From positions 62,001 through 126,000 of the forward strand of contig JAHQVT010000013.1 of NCBI GenBank assembly GCA_019634165.1: 64,000 nucleotides of DNA, in the 5' to 3' direction. Positions 54,503 through 63,836 of the stretch are shown here, piece by piece. The translations under genes were made by a program, and so were the position numbers. Below the pieces are notes generated by a model. The model did not search any database and was not told where the DNA came from. It was given only the letters and a program-made list of their open reading frames with translations. This DNA comes from Rhodospirillales bacterium. Lineage in GTDB: Bacteria; Pseudomonadota; Alphaproteobacteria; Rhodospirillales; Thalassospiraceae. The first letter of the stretch is position 1. Every line of letters starts with the position of its first letter.

Positions 54503-55669
54503 TTACTTATCGCCAAGCTCAACCAACGTAACTTCACCATTTTCAAGCTTCAAGCCAAGCTGCCCATGCTTTAGACGCAGGGCATATTGGCCATAAAGGT
54601 CGCGGCGCCAGCCATGCATCGCAGGAACATTGGCATCATCATCCGCTGCAATATTCTGCAAATCATCACCAGAAGCCACAAGACGCTGTGCAACGCCTTT
54701 TTCTTCGGCACACAACTTCAAAAGAACCTTAAGCAACTCGACCGTTGGTCCAATACCTGCAGGAAGCTCAATACGCTGTTTTGGCGTTGGCCACTGATCT
54801 TGCGGCGACTCAAGGGCGGCCTTGATCGCATCAATGATTGCCTGTCCGGGTTTTGAACTTCCGAAATTGCGTCCAACGCCACGGGTTTTATCCAAATCCG
54901 CTTCGGTCATCGGTTGACGCGCAGCAATATCAAGCAGCGTATCATCGCGCAGCACCCGGTTTCGCGGCAGGTTTTTACGCTGTGCTTCGGTTTCACGCCA
55001 CTCACCAAGTGCGCGGGCAACCACTAGGAATTTCGGGCTGTTTGACCGGGTCTTAAGCCGTTTCCATGCCTCGGCCGGATCGATCGAATAAATCGACGGA
55101 TCGGTCAGACGTTCCATTTCTTCATTGAGCCAAACGGCACGGCCATTGGCTTCAAGACGTTCATGGAAGTCTTCGAAAATCACGCGAAGGTGGGTCACAT
55201 CCGAAAGCGCGTAACTGATCTGCTTGGTTGAAAGCGGACGACGCGACCAATCGGTAAAGCGCATGGATTTGTCGATGCTTTTGCGGGTGACTTTATTGAC
55301 CAGCGTTTCATAGCCAACCTGATCGCCATAGCCCAGCACCATCGCCGCGACCTGTGTATCAAACACCGGATGGGGGACTTTGCCAGACAGATGGACAAAA
55401 ATCTCGATATCCTGACGCGCAGCGTGAAACACCTTGATCACGCTTTCGTCTTGCATCAACTCAAACAGCGGAGACAGGTCAATACCTTCGGCAAGCGGAT
55501 CGACTGCTGCACCGTTGTCAGAAAATTCCGGACTCGCAAGCTGCACAAGGCACAGTTGCGGCCAATAGGTCGAGTCCCGCATGAACTCGGTATCGACCGT
55601 GACATACTCGAACTTGCGCAAGTTTTCACACAGTACACGCAGTTCTTCAGTGGTTGTAATAGGTTCCAT
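54503..55669 (-). CDS. rnd: Ribonuclease D
   Basis: 388 residues, a 3'-5' exoribonuclease acting in tRNA 3'-end maturation. The DEDDy exonuclease domain shows VTVDTEFMRDSTYWPQLCLVQ (Exo I), FHAARQDIEIFVHLSGKVPHPVFDTQVAA (Exo II) and SYALSDVTHL (Exo III with Tyr). HRDC domains follow (about 210-290 and 300-370). ATG at 55669. The upstream AstE-like gene ends 104 bases before, with a long inverted repeat between them. Confidence 0.95.
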   Translation of the reverse strand: MEPITTTEELRVLCENLRKFEYVTVDTEFMRDSTYWPQLCLVQLASPEFSDNGAAVDPLAEGIDLSPLFELMQDESVIKVFHAARQDIEIFVHLSGKVPHPVFDTQVAAMVLGYGDQVGYETLVNKVTRKSIDKSMRFTDWSRRPLSTKQISYALSDVTHLRVIFEDFHERLEANGRAVWLNEEMERLTDPSIYSIDPAEAWKRLKTRSNSPKFLVVARALGEWRETEAQRKNLPRNRVLRDDTLLDIAARQPMTEADLDKTRGVGRNFGSSKPGQAIIDAIKAALESPQDQWPTPKQRIELPAGIGPTVELLKVLLKLCAEEKGVAQRLVASGDDLQNIAADDDANVPAMHGWRRDLYGQYALRLKHGQLGLKLENGEVTLVELGDK

Positions 55670-55694
55670 GTCGATTGCTATAGCATTGCACGCA

Positions 55695-55752
55695 ACAATC
55701 CGCCAGTGGCTTCAATGCAGGGCAGCCCTACAAACAGCACAAGGCGGATTGT
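55695..55752 (-). repeat. Inverted repeat between the AstE-like gene and rnd
   Basis: ACAATCCGCC at 55695-55704 and GGCGGATTGT at 55743-55752 are perfect 10-base complements 38 bases apart. The inner part contains GGGCAGCCC. No T tract, so attenuation or processing is as likely as termination. Confidence 0.55.
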
Positions 55753-55773
55753 GACGTTAAGCTATGACAAGAG

Positions 55774-56847
55774 TTAGATAATCTCGTCTTCATCAAGCAA
55801 CGGATCAGATTGCAGGTTGGTTTCAATCGCGTCCATGCGTTCCTGCACTTCGGACGAACGTTTGATCGATGCAATATGGAACAACGCATCCCCCTGATTG
55901 ATGATCGGAAGATTGGTCCGGCCAATGATCAAGCCGGCATAGCGTGCGATAACCTCGGTATCACTCACACCAAACGGGTCGGATACCGCCGCAATCACAT
56001 CCCCTTCATTTACGAAGTCACCACATTGGTTAAAGGTGCGCAAAATGCCGCCTTTGGGGGCACGTGCCCAATAGCTGCTGGATGATTTAAACGACGAAAC
56101 CCGTGCCTCACGGATGGATCGTTCTCCAATCATGCCAAGTTTGCGCATTACGCGCAAAACACCCGACACACCGGCACGGATCGACATTTCATCAAACCGG
56201 CGCCCCTCGCCTGCTTCATAAAGCAGAATAGGAACTTTGGCTTCTTTGCCCGCCTGACGTAATGACCCCTCGCGAAGTGGCGATGTCAGAATGATCGGTG
56301 ATCCGAATGCCTCGGCGAACTCCATGATTGCTTCGTCATTTTCGTTCACGCGCACCTGTGGCAAATTCACCCGGTCAACCGCGGCAGAGTGAAGGTCGAT
56401 CCCAAAATCAGACCGCTCGACAATTTCAGTCAGGAAAAGATGCGCAAGCTGGGCGGCAAGCGACCCGTTCGGGTTGCCCGGAAAACACCGGTTAAGGTCA
56501 CGTCTGTCAGGCAGATAACGCGTGTGGTTGATAAAACCAAATGCGTTGACAACGGGCACCGCCAACAAGGTTCCACGCATTGTCTTGGTCACACGTGACT
56601 TCAAAACGCGGCGGATAACCTCCACCCCGACAATCTCATCACCATGTACCGCCCCACTGACAAACAAAGTCGGCCCCGGACGTTTGCCATGAACCACATT
56701 AACCGTCAGATTGACCGGCGTGTGGTTCGACAGCAACGAAATCGGGATATCAACGATTTGCCGATTTCCGGCCTTGATATTGTACCCGGCAATTTCAAAA
56801 TCCGGCACCTTGGTGCTTTTGTTCGACGTTTTGTTGATATCCCGCAC
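55774..56847 (-). CDS. AstE/aspartoacylase-like zinc hydrolase of the RimK cassette
   Basis: 357 residues. The M14-like zinc site is intact: GAVHGDE (His68, Glu71) and FGIDLHSA (His153), plus RRDLNRCFPG for substrate carboxylate binding. A C-terminal barrel-sandwich domain (about 265-345: APKGGILRTFNQCGDFVNEGDVIAAV) resembles biotinyl/lipoyl folds, common in this subfamily. It probably cleaves an N-acyl or glutamyl-type amide. GTG at 56847 is chosen: AAGGG lies 8 bases upstream and the RimK stop ends at 56852; earlier starts would overlap rimK. Third gene of the protease/RimK/AstE cassette. Confidence 0.85.
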   Translation of the reverse strand: MRDINKTSNKSTKVPDFEIAGYNIKAGNRQIVDIPISLLSNHTPVNLTVNVVHGKRPGPTLFVSGAVHGDEIVGVEVIRRVLKSRVTKTMRGTLLAVPVVNAFGFINHTRYLPDRRDLNRCFPGNPNGSLAAQLAHLFLTEIVERSDFGIDLHSAAVDRVNLPQVRVNENDEAIMEFAEAFGSPIILTSPLREGSLRQAGKEAKVPILLYEAGEGRRFDEMSIRAGVSGVLRVMRKLGMIGERSIREARVSSFKSSSSYWARAPKGGILRTFNQCGDFVNEGDVIAAVSDPFGVSDTEVIARYAGLIIGRTNLPIINQGDALFHIASIKRSSEVQERMDAIETNLQSDPLLDEDEII

Positions 56848-56851
56848 GATA

Positions 56852-57757
56852 TTAGCCCTTACCTTTGGTCCGCACCTTACCCGGGCGGCAATCTTTTTCC
56901 ATGAAATCAATGATCATCCCGGCAATATCAAGGCCGGTCGCACCTTCGATACCTTCAAGACCCGGTGACGAGTTAACTTCCATGACCACCGGCCCGTGGT
57001 TGGAACGCAGAATATCCACACCGCACACATTCAGCCCCATGGCCTTGGCGGCCTCGACCGCTGTTGCACGTTCCTGAGCCGTGATTTTAATCGTCTTGGC
57101 CGATCCGCCCCGGTGAATGTTTGAACGGAAATCGCCCGGTGCACCAGTACGTTCCATGCTGGCAACCACTTTGCCACCAATCACCAGACAACGGATGTCG
57201 CTGTTGCCAGCTTCCTTGATGAATTCTTGTACCATGATATCGACATTGGCACCGCGGAAGGCCTCGATAACGGATTTTGCCGATTTCTCGGTTTCACCCA
57301 GAACCACACCAATCCCCTGGGTTCCTTCCAGAAGTTTGATCACGACCGGCGCACCGCCAACAATCTGCAACAGTTCGTCGGTTTTCTTCGGGTCATGACC
57401 AAATGCCGTTACCGGCAGGCCAATTCCCCGACGTGACAGGATCTGCAAAGAACGCAATTTATCGCGCGAACGGCCGATCGCCACCGATTCGTTTAGCGGA
57501 TATACCCCCATCATTTCGAACTGGCGCAAAACAGCCAGACCAAAAAACGTGACCGACACACCAATACGCGGGATCACCGCATCATAATTGCTTAGCGTCT
57601 GACCATTGTAATAAATTTCGGGCTTGCTGGATGTGATGTTCATCGTTGCCCGCAAGGTGTTGATCACATCAATTTCATGGCCGCGCTGTTCAGCAGCTTC
57701 AACAAGCCGCTTGTGCGAATACAGGTTGGGATTCCGCGCCATCATAGCAATTTTCAT
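56852..57757 (-). CDS. rimK: RimK-family alpha-L-glutamate ligase (ATP-grasp)
   Basis: 301 residues. The ATP-grasp fold shows [16 protein letters not shown] (ATP-binding lysine and glycine-rich loop, about 138-153), [24 protein letters not shown] and the metal-binding [15 protein letters not shown]. RimK adds glutamates to the C-terminus of ribosomal protein S6 in E. coli; other members add glutamate to small molecules. Strong SD (GAGGGAG). It lies 72 bases after the protease gene and 4 bases before the AstE-like start, so the three are one unit. The substrate here is unknown. Confidence 0.92.
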   Translation of the reverse strand: MKIAMMARNPNLYSHKRLVEAAEQRGHEIDVINTLRATMNITSSKPEIYYNGQTLSNYDAVIPRIGVSVTFFGLAVLRQFEMMGVYPLNESVAIGRSRDKLRSLQILSRRGIGLPVTAFGHDPKKTDELLQIVGGAPVVIKLLEGTQGIGVVLGETEKSAKSVIEAFRGANVDIMVQEFIKEAGNSDIRCLVIGGKVVASMERTGAPGDFRSNIHRGGSAKTIKITAQERATAVEAAKAMGLNVCGVDILRSNHGPVVMEVNSSPGLEGIEGATGLDIAGMIIDFMEKDCRPGKVRTKGKG

Positions 57758-57829
57758 GAGAAAAGCTCCCTCTGAAAAGGTTATAGAATTTCTGGGGTAT
57801 CGTAGGATCGATTGGTGTTCTGGTACGGC

Positions 57830-58363
57830 TTAGTCAGCGTCTGAATTTTCGGCCGTACTGGCCGTCTCAGACTTGCCTGCGAGATAAGATTTCGAAGGCA
57901 GCACTAAAAATCTTCCGGCCTTCATCGCAGTCCGTCCCAAAAGCATGGGAAAACCCATCAAGGAGCGGTTTGCCAACGTCATTTCGACTTTGAGACGATG
58001 CGCACCAATACCGATATGGGTGCTGATCACAATTCGCTCGTCCGTTTCGCCGTTGGAACTGCGAATTTCGCGAATATCAACAAGCGGCGCCTCGCAATTT
58101 ATCCGGGCGTGGCCGTCACCGCGATAATGCGGCAGAACGAATTTCACGAACTTCTTATCGTCTTTGGTAATCACCTTAACATTTAAGGCGTGCAAAGACG
58201 ATGTTCGCGCCCCGGTGTCGACCTTTGCCTTGATCATCGGCACATCGAAATCGGGCAAGGATACCCATTCACGCCAGCCCAAAACATGGCCGCACTCGAT
58301 CAGCGCGTCCGTCTTGCTTTTCAGGCTGCTTTTTGATTTCGATTTAATTGTCCGAACGATCAT
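57830..58363 (-). CDS. RimK-associated retropepsin-like protease ('ATP-dependent zinc protease' family)
   Basis: 177 residues, family PF05618. The single-domain aspartic-protease-like core has the active DTGARTSSLHA (Asp49, Thr50, Gly51), then VKFVLPHYRGDG and the matching strand pair RIVISTHIGIGAHRLKVEMTL...GFPMLLGRTAMKAGRFLVLP. Members usually sit beside rimK and are thought to trim the glutamate tails or process the target (RimB in Pseudomonas). ATG at 58363 is preferred over GTG at 58381; neither has a good SD. First gene of the cassette. A relative without the active-site Asp is at 17589-18905. Confidence 0.85.
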   Translation of the reverse strand: MIVRTIKSKSKSSLKSKTDALIECGHVLGWREWVSLPDFDVPMIKAKVDTGARTSSLHALNVKVITKDDKKFVKFVLPHYRGDGHARINCEAPLVDIREIRSSNGETDERIVISTHIGIGAHRLKVEMTLANRSLMGFPMLLGRTAMKAGRFLVLPSKSYLAGKSETASTAENSDAD

Positions 58364-58486
58364 AGGCGAGGTCCGTAACACTAATGGCAGAACATTTTTA
58401 CGCGACCCTGCCGGGGTTGATCCGCATTTGGAGATGTAAGAATGGGGACGGCAATCCCCAACTACAACTGCCGCAACTCAAATAAC

Positions 58487-59260
58487 TTAATTTTTTTGAT
58501 TGTCCATCACGGACCGGACCAATGGCAGTGTCACTGCACGTTTTTCTGCCAATGCCTGATGGTCGATTGCCGCGACCAATTCGGCCAAGGCAACAAACGA
58601 TCTTTCAATACGCGGCAGCATATAAGCGATGATTTGCGGGTTGGCAACAACTTGCCGATCTGCAAACAATTTTAATAACAAACCGACCATTAATTCGTCA
58701 TCTGGCGGCGATATTTCGCAAACCAAAGCCGCCCCGAGACGCGATTTCAGATCCGCCAGACCAACCTTCCACCGTGCCGGTGGCTGAGTCGCGGTTAACA
58801 GCAAATGTCCACGACGTTCTTTCAGCATATTGTAAAGGTGAAAACAGACCTTCTCATCAATCCCGGTATCGGCATCTTCAATCACAAGACCCTTGGCATC
58901 GCCCAAAAGCACATCTGGATTAACCCCGTCCAAATCAGACGCCACGACCCGCAAAGCAGCCGAGCGCGCACGCCACACTTCGGCAAGATGGCTTTTGCCA
59001 CATCCCTTGGGCCCATACAGACATAATGCAGGGGCTGGCCAATTGGGCCATTGGTCAATCCACGCCACCGCTTCGCTGTTTGATTGGGAGACCATAAAAT
59101 CATCTCGCCCCAGCGCCGGACGCATCTCAAGCGCCAGCGGTAATTGCTGGGGTGCGACCTCAACAGCAGCAGCAGCGTCGGCAACCGCATCGGACTTGCC
59201 GTGCGTTTCTGCCGCCGTTTTCTTGGCCTCATGGGTCGGGTCGCTGTTGCTCCGAGTCAC
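58487..59260 (-). CDS. hdaA: HdaA, DnaA-related replication regulator
   Basis: 257 residues. Hda proteins join the DNA clamp and hydrolyse DnaA-ATP to stop re-initiation. QLPLAL at 39-44 is the clamp-binding hexapeptide; the AAA+ module has Walker A GPKGCGKS (83-90) and LVIEDADTG as Walker B, with a helical lid to the end (LKSRLGAALVCEISPPDDELM as in DnaA/Hda). GTG at 59260, just after the stop of the upstream membrane gene, is preferred; ATGs at 59293, 59317 and 59323 would overlap that gene. The long N-terminus before the clamp motif is unusual. Confidence 0.87.
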   Translation of the reverse strand: MTRSNSDPTHEAKKTAAETHGKSDAVADAAAAVEVAPQQLPLALEMRPALGRDDFMVSQSNSEAVAWIDQWPNWPAPALCLYGPKGCGKSHLAEVWRARSAALRVVASDLDGVNPDVLLGDAKGLVIEDADTGIDEKVCFHLYNMLKERRGHLLLTATQPPARWKVGLADLKSRLGAALVCEISPPDDELMVGLLLKLFADRQVVANPQIIAYMLPRIERSFVALAELVAAIDHQALAEKRAVTLPLVRSVMDNQKN

Positions 59261-59267
59261 TGTGATC

Positions 59268-60365
59268 TCAATTCTCGGTATCTTTGCCCGCATCAGCAGT
59301 CTGCTGTTCGGGGCCATGCTCATATAAACGACTATTGAGATACTGCTTTAAACCATACCGCACAAGCACGCCGATAACAGCCGCCACCGGAACCGCCAGC
59401 ATCACACCGAGCAACCCAAACACCGCACCACCGGCAAGCAAGGCAAACATCACCCAAACCGCATGCAGTCCGACTTTGTCCCCAACCAGTTTGGGCGTCA
59501 GGAAGTTGCCTTCAAGAACCTGACCAATACCAAACACCAGCGCCACCAGCCCCAAATCAAGGCCAAAGCCAAATTGGGCAATGGCAACACCCATGCCAAC
59601 AGCAAAGCCGGCAATCATGCCAAAATACGGAACAAACGACACAAGCCCGGTCATCAATCCAATGACAAAGCCAAATTCAAGCCCCGCAAGCGTCAGGCCA
59701 AGCCCGTAAAACAGACCAAGCAACACACAAACAGTCGCCTGCCCGCGCACGAACCCGGCAAGGGTTTCATCAATCTCGCTGGCACATTGGCGAATATCGG
59801 TTGCTGAGCGACGCGGAAGGTAACTATCGACCTTGGCAACGATTCGGTCCCAATCGCGCAGCAGATAAAACGACACAACCGGGGTGATGAAAACCAGACT
59901 GACAAAGTTCAGCAAGGCCAAACCACCCGACAGAACATTGGTCAAAAGATTGCCAACCCACTTAAGCGCATTGGCACTTTGCCCCTTTACCGCATCAGAA
60001 ACACTTTGCAGGGTTTCAGGCGCAACACGGTCAAGGATATGCTGAAGATAGGGCGCAACATTGGTCCGCAACGCATCGGCATAGCCCGGCAACCGTTCAA
60101 GGAAACCGGCAATCTGGCTGCCAATCATTGGCACCACAAGCAACAGCACCAAAATGAAAATAAGGAAGAACAACGCCGTGATGATGCTGGTCGCAAATGT
60201 CCGGCTGGCGCCGCGCGCCTCAAGCTTATCGGCAAGCGGGTCCAGAAAATACGCAATCGCCATGCCCGCCACAAACGGCAGTAAAATGCTTGAAAACAGC
60301 CAGACCAGGAAAAAGAACCCGACCAGGAAAATAAGCCAGAATCGTGCTTGCTGCCCCAACGTCAT
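59268..60365 (-). CDS. AI-2E family (PerM/YdiK) transporter
   Basis: 365 residues with about eight hydrophobic spans, family PF01594. Typical blocks are LPFVAGMAIAYFLDPLADKLEARGASR near the N-terminus and FVPYFGMIAGFAVGMGVAIAQFG, GQVLEGNFLTPKLVGDKVGLHAVWVMFALLAGGAVFGLLGVMLAVPVAAV near the C-terminus. Known members export AI-2 or act as Na+(Li+)/H+ antiporters, so the substrate is open. ATG at 60365 is fixed by AGGGGAACC upstream. It sits between a DUF2066 gene and hdaA, a recurring neighbourhood in Rhodospirillales. Confidence 0.88.
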   Translation of the reverse strand: MTLGQQARFWLIFLVGFFFLVWLFSSILLPFVAGMAIAYFLDPLADKLEARGASRTFATSIITALFFLIFILVLLLVVPMIGSQIAGFLERLPGYADALRTNVAPYLQHILDRVAPETLQSVSDAVKGQSANALKWVGNLLTNVLSGGLALLNFVSLVFITPVVSFYLLRDWDRIVAKVDSYLPRRSATDIRQCASEIDETLAGFVRGQATVCVLLGLFYGLGLTLAGLEFGFVIGLMTGLVSFVPYFGMIAGFAVGMGVAIAQFGFGLDLGLVALVFGIGQVLEGNFLTPKLVGDKVGLHAVWVMFALLAGGAVFGLLGVMLAVPVAAVIGVLVRYGLKQYLNSRLYEHGPEQQTADAGKDTEN

Positions 60366-60465
60366 GTCTGGTTCCCCTTTGATTTCCAGACGCCCAAACA
60401 ATATGGCGAAACATATGGCGAAAAATGCTGATGGTTGGCGATGTGCCCTACGCTATGCACAAGTC

Positions 60466-61593
60466 TTACGACCCGCCCAACGACAATCCTTGCAGTCGGT
60501 CAGAACCATTTGGCTGAATGAACCACAAATCCCCCATCCGGGTCAGATTAAGGTTCTGCTGATTAAGCGCGGTCTGAAGTTGGTTGGTTGATCCAACAAA
60601 CTCCAATGAAAGTTGCACTTCACGGCGCGACATGGCGACAACACGTGAATTGCGCACCACCGGCAATCCGACCAGTTTGTCTTCGATCTTGGCCCAGTCT
60701 TGCAGACCCGTGATCGGAATAAACACCATCAGATTACCGCCCGTGCTGTAATTGATCAGATTGGCACGTTTCCAGCCATCGGCCAATTGATCCTGCACCG
60801 ATTTTGCTGCCCGGACCAAAGCTTCATCAAGCGTTTCATCGGGCAAAGTGCTTTCCTGCACGCCAAAGACTTGCGGCGCACCGTTCGGGTCATAGCGCGT
60901 GACAGATACATTAACCGTCTCAGCACCCCCTGGCCCTGAAACATCCGCGCTGGCAACCACGGCAACATCCGCGCCATAGCGTTTCGCCAGCATCGCCAAA
61001 CGGTCCATTGCCCCGTTTTCGGCCTGCTCGGCCGATACCGTGCCAATATCGGTCAAATCACCAATCGGTGCCTTGATCGGAACCAGGCCAGATGTCGCAA
61101 TATTGCGTGACCAGATCTCGCGCCACGGATTGGGATCATCCCACAAACTGACATAACCAGATGTCCGATAAACCGGAACAATCATCACCGGTTTGGACTG
61201 TAATTCGGCAAATGAAACATCGCGGAACCGCAAATACCGGCGCAATTCATCATCTTTGAACCGCACGGTCATGTCTGCGATATAGCGCACAGACGATGTT
61301 TTCTCGCCGGAAACACCAAAATCACGCACCATATTGGTGATCTCGCCCGTGGCTGGTATTTGAAGTCCGGCACGGTCTTCAGGCAGGGTCAAACGCGCAA
61401 CCACTTCTTCAAATGCGCGGCGCTGCCCAACTTCAAGCGCCTTTTCACGTGCGGCGGCGGCTGTTTCTGCGCTTTCATCGACATGAACACCGGTAACAGT
61501 GAAAATGTCCTGTGCGAAGGCCGGAAACGCCATCATCGCAGAAACGGTTACGGCGCCAGCCAACATCTTGATGTTTTTCAATGAAGTAAGCAC
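60466..61593 (-). CDS. DUF2066 exported protein
   Basis: 375 residues. Signal peptide with cleavage after AFA (about residues 1-27 counted from the GTG). DUF2066 core follows: FTVTGVHVDESAETAAAAREKALEVGQRRAFEEVVARL and LRFRDVSFAELQSKPVMIVPVYRTSGYVSLWDDPNPWREIW. The function is unknown; the protein is probably periplasmic. The GTG at 61593 has AGAGG 5 bases upstream, which supports it over the ATG nine codons in. It is divergent from purM and upstream of the AI-2E transporter gene. Confidence 0.82.
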   Translation of the reverse strand: MLTSLKNIKMLAGAVTVSAMMAFPAFAQDIFTVTGVHVDESAETAAAAREKALEVGQRRAFEEVVARLTLPEDRAGLQIPATGEITNMVRDFGVSGEKTSSVRYIADMTVRFKDDELRRYLRFRDVSFAELQSKPVMIVPVYRTSGYVSLWDDPNPWREIWSRNIATSGLVPIKAPIGDLTDIGTVSAEQAENGAMDRLAMLAKRYGADVAVVASADVSGPGGAETVNVSVTRYDPNGAPQVFGVQESTLPDETLDEALVRAAKSVQDQLADGWKRANLINYSTGGNLMVFIPITGLQDWAKIEDKLVGLPVVRNSRVVAMSRREVQLSLEFVGSTNQLQTALNQQNLNLTRMGDLWFIQPNGSDRLQGLSLGGS

Positions 61594-61946
61594 GTATGCC
61601 TCTTTGCCCTAATCGTATTTTCTCGAACTGTTCTTGAATGCTCTTTGTGGCATGTTGCAGGCATTCTGCAAAGAAAACTCTGTCATGCGCAGGTGATCAT
61701 TGCATATTGCCCGCGTTTGAGTATTTTCGGCCCAGCGGAAATTATCAAGCCCGCGTTTTTTATCAGTAGGACACACACCTGTTTCTTACATCTGATTAAA
61801 GACGTCAGTAAGGCGGATTGGTCGAATAGTAGCATATTTGCTGCGACCCGGACCGCAAGTGACAGTTGGACGTCAGGACGTACTGATTAAAAACGCGGGT
61901 TATGCCGCCCTTTTTTCATGCATGCTTGATGCCAAGGATCACCAAT
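61594..61946. other. Divergent control region between DUF2066 and purM
   Basis: About 350 bases without a gene. GACGTCAG occurs twice, at 61801-61808 and 61869-61876. An open frame at 61645-61890 has no SD and no coding look. No PRPP/ppGpp or purine riboswitch was recognised. Confidence 0.4.
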
Positions 61947-63020
61947 ATGAACGCCTCTAACGGCCTTACCTATAAGGACTCCGGTGTCGACATCGACGCT
62001 GGCAATGACCTTGTTGAACGCATTAAACCGCTTGCAAAAGCAACCACGCGCGCTGGCGTTTCCGGTGGCCTTGGCGGTTTTGGCGCTTTGTTCGATCTCA
62101 AAGCAGCCGGTTATAATGATCCGGTACTGGTATCTTGCACCGATGGGGTCGGCACCAAATTAAAGGTCGCCTTTTTGGCAGACAAACATGACACCGTTGG
62201 CATTGATCTGGTCGCCATGAGTGTCAATGACCTTGTCGTTCAGGGTGCTGAACCGCTTTTATTCCTTGATTACTTCGCAACTGGCAAACTCTCGGTCGAT
62301 AACGCCGCTGACGTGGTTGCGGGCATTGCCGAAGGCTGCAAACAGGCTGGCTGTGCATTGATCGGTGGCGAAACCGCCGAAATGCCGGGCATGTATGCCG
62401 ACGGCGAATATGATCTTGCCGGTTTTGCTGTCGGTGCGGCTGAACGCGGCGAACTTCTTGATGGCTCCAACGTTGCCGAGGGCGACGTGATCCTTGGTCT
62501 GGCCTCCAGCGGTGTTCATTCCAACGGCTATTCGCTGGTCCGCAAAGTTGTCGACAAGGCAGGCCTTGGTTACGGCGATGACGCCCCGTTTGCACCGGGC
62601 AAAACCGTTGGCGAAGCTTTGCTTGAACCCACCAAGGTTTATGTCAAAAGCTGCTTGGCTGTTCATAAGGCCGGTCTGGTCAAGGCACTTGCCCATATTA
62701 CCGGCGGCGGGCTAACCGAAAACGTTCCGCGTGTTCTGCCCGAAAACCTGACGGCTGTGTTTGATGCCAGCACGTGGGAATACCTTCCGATCTTTAAATG
62801 GCTGGCCAAAAATGGCGGCATTCCGGCAACTGAAATGGCCCGTACCTTTAACTGTGGCATTGGCATGTGTGTTGTTGTTCCAGCCGACAAAGCTGACGAA
62901 GCCGAAGCACTTCTGCGCGAACACGGCGAAACCGTCAGCCAGATCGGCGTGATTGGCCCGCGCGCAGGCGATGGCCCACAGGTCGTGATCAAAAACATGG
63001 CCCGTTCATGGGAAAAGTAA
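61947..63020 (+). CDS. purM: Phosphoribosylformylglycinamidine cyclo-ligase
   Basis: 357 residues, the AIR synthetase of purine synthesis (FGAM + ATP to AIR). Visible: [25 protein letters not shown] at the N-terminus, [34 protein letters not shown] and [17 protein letters not shown] at 61947 gives the family N-terminus with AAGGAT 9 bases upstream; the in-frame ATG at 61902 is unlikely. purN overlaps its 3' end by 13 bases, so the pair is coupled. Confidence 0.96.
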   Translation: MNASNGLTYKDSGVDIDAGNDLVERIKPLAKATTRAGVSGGLGGFGALFDLKAAGYNDPVLVSCTDGVGTKLKVAFLADKHDTVGIDLVAMSVNDLVVQGAEPLLFLDYFATGKLSVDNAADVVAGIAEGCKQAGCALIGGETAEMPGMYADGEYDLAGFAVGAAERGELLDGSNVAEGDVILGLASSGVHSNGYSLVRKVVDKAGLGYGDDAPFAPGKTVGEALLEPTKVYVKSCLAVHKAGLVKALAHITGGGLTENVPRVLPENLTAVFDASTWEYLPIFKWLAKNGGIPATEMARTFNCGIGMCVVVPADKADEAEALLREHGETVSQIGVIGPRAGDGPQVVIKNMARSWEK

Positions 63021-63691
63021 CCAACCGCAAGAAGCTTAAACTCGCCGTTCTGATTTCAGGCGGCGGGTCGAACCTTCAGGCCATTCTGGATGCGTGTAAG
63101 TCGGCGGATTACCCCGCCGAAGTCGTTCTGGTCTTTTCCAATCAGATTGATGCAGGCGGGCTGACACGCGGGCGCGATGCCGGTATCCGGTCCGAAGCCA
63201 TTTCGCACAAAGGCTATCCCGGCGGACGCGAAGCCTATGACGCAGCCGTAAGTGCCCTGATCGAAGAAAGCGGTGCGGACCTTGTGGTTCTTGCCGGTTA
63301 CTTGCGCTTGGTCAGTGAAAGCTTCGTCACCCGCTGGAAAGACAAGCTGATCAATATCCACCCGTCGCTTTTGCCAAGTTTTAAGGGCCTGCATGTTCAT
63401 CAGGCCGCCTTGGATGCCGGGGTGAAGTTTGCCGGTTGCACCGTGCATTACGTCGTCCCCGAAGTTGATTCAGGACCGATCATTGCACAGGCCGTCGTCC
63501 CGGTTCTTGCCGGTGATGATGCCGGCAAACTGGCCCAGCGGATTTTGCGCGAAGAACATAAAATCTATCCGCAGGTCATCCGTTGGATTGCCGATGGGCG
63601 TGTATCTGTTGATGCCAACGGCATTGTCACAGTCACCGATGCCAAACCTTGCGACATATCCGCTGCCAATCCGGTGCTAGAACCCGGCTGA
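63008..63691 (+). CDS. purN: Phosphoribosylglycinamide formyltransferase
   Basis: 227 residues. It transfers formyl from 10-formyl-THF to [21 protein letters not shown] at the start, catalytic Asn/His in [22 protein letters not shown], and the Asp loop in [20 protein letters not shown] are all present. The C-terminus is about 15 residues longer than E. coli PurN. The ATG at 63008 lies inside the end of purM. A terminator follows. Confidence 0.95.
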   Translation: MGKVTNRKKLKLAVLISGGGSNLQAILDACKSADYPAEVVLVFSNQIDAGGLTRGRDAGIRSEAISHKGYPGGREAYDAAVSALIEESGADLVVLAGYLRLVSESFVTRWKDKLINIHPSLLPSFKGLHVHQAALDAGVKFAGCTVHYVVPEVDSGPIIAQAVVPVLAGDDAGKLAQRILREEHKIYPQVIRWIADGRVSVDANGIVTVTDAKPCDISAANPVLEPG

Positions 63692-63725
63692 AAGAACCTT
63701 TGGCGCAAATTGCGCAAAATGTTTT

Positions 63726-63752
63726 AAGGGCGGATTTTTCCGCCCTTTTTTC
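63726..63752 (+). terminator. Terminator of purMN
   Basis: AAGGGCGGA pairs with TCCGCCCTT around TTTT, followed by T. Confidence 0.92.
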
Positions 63753-63836
63753 TTGGCCGGTGCTTGCGAAGTAACCTTTTCAGACCAGATTTACGGCTGT
63801 CTCCCAACGCTGGGTACTTCGTCAAAGGGTCCAACC

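Noticed and set aside
61645-61890. 81-codon frame before purM
   Set aside because: No SD; lies in the divergent promoter region of purM and the DUF2066 gene.
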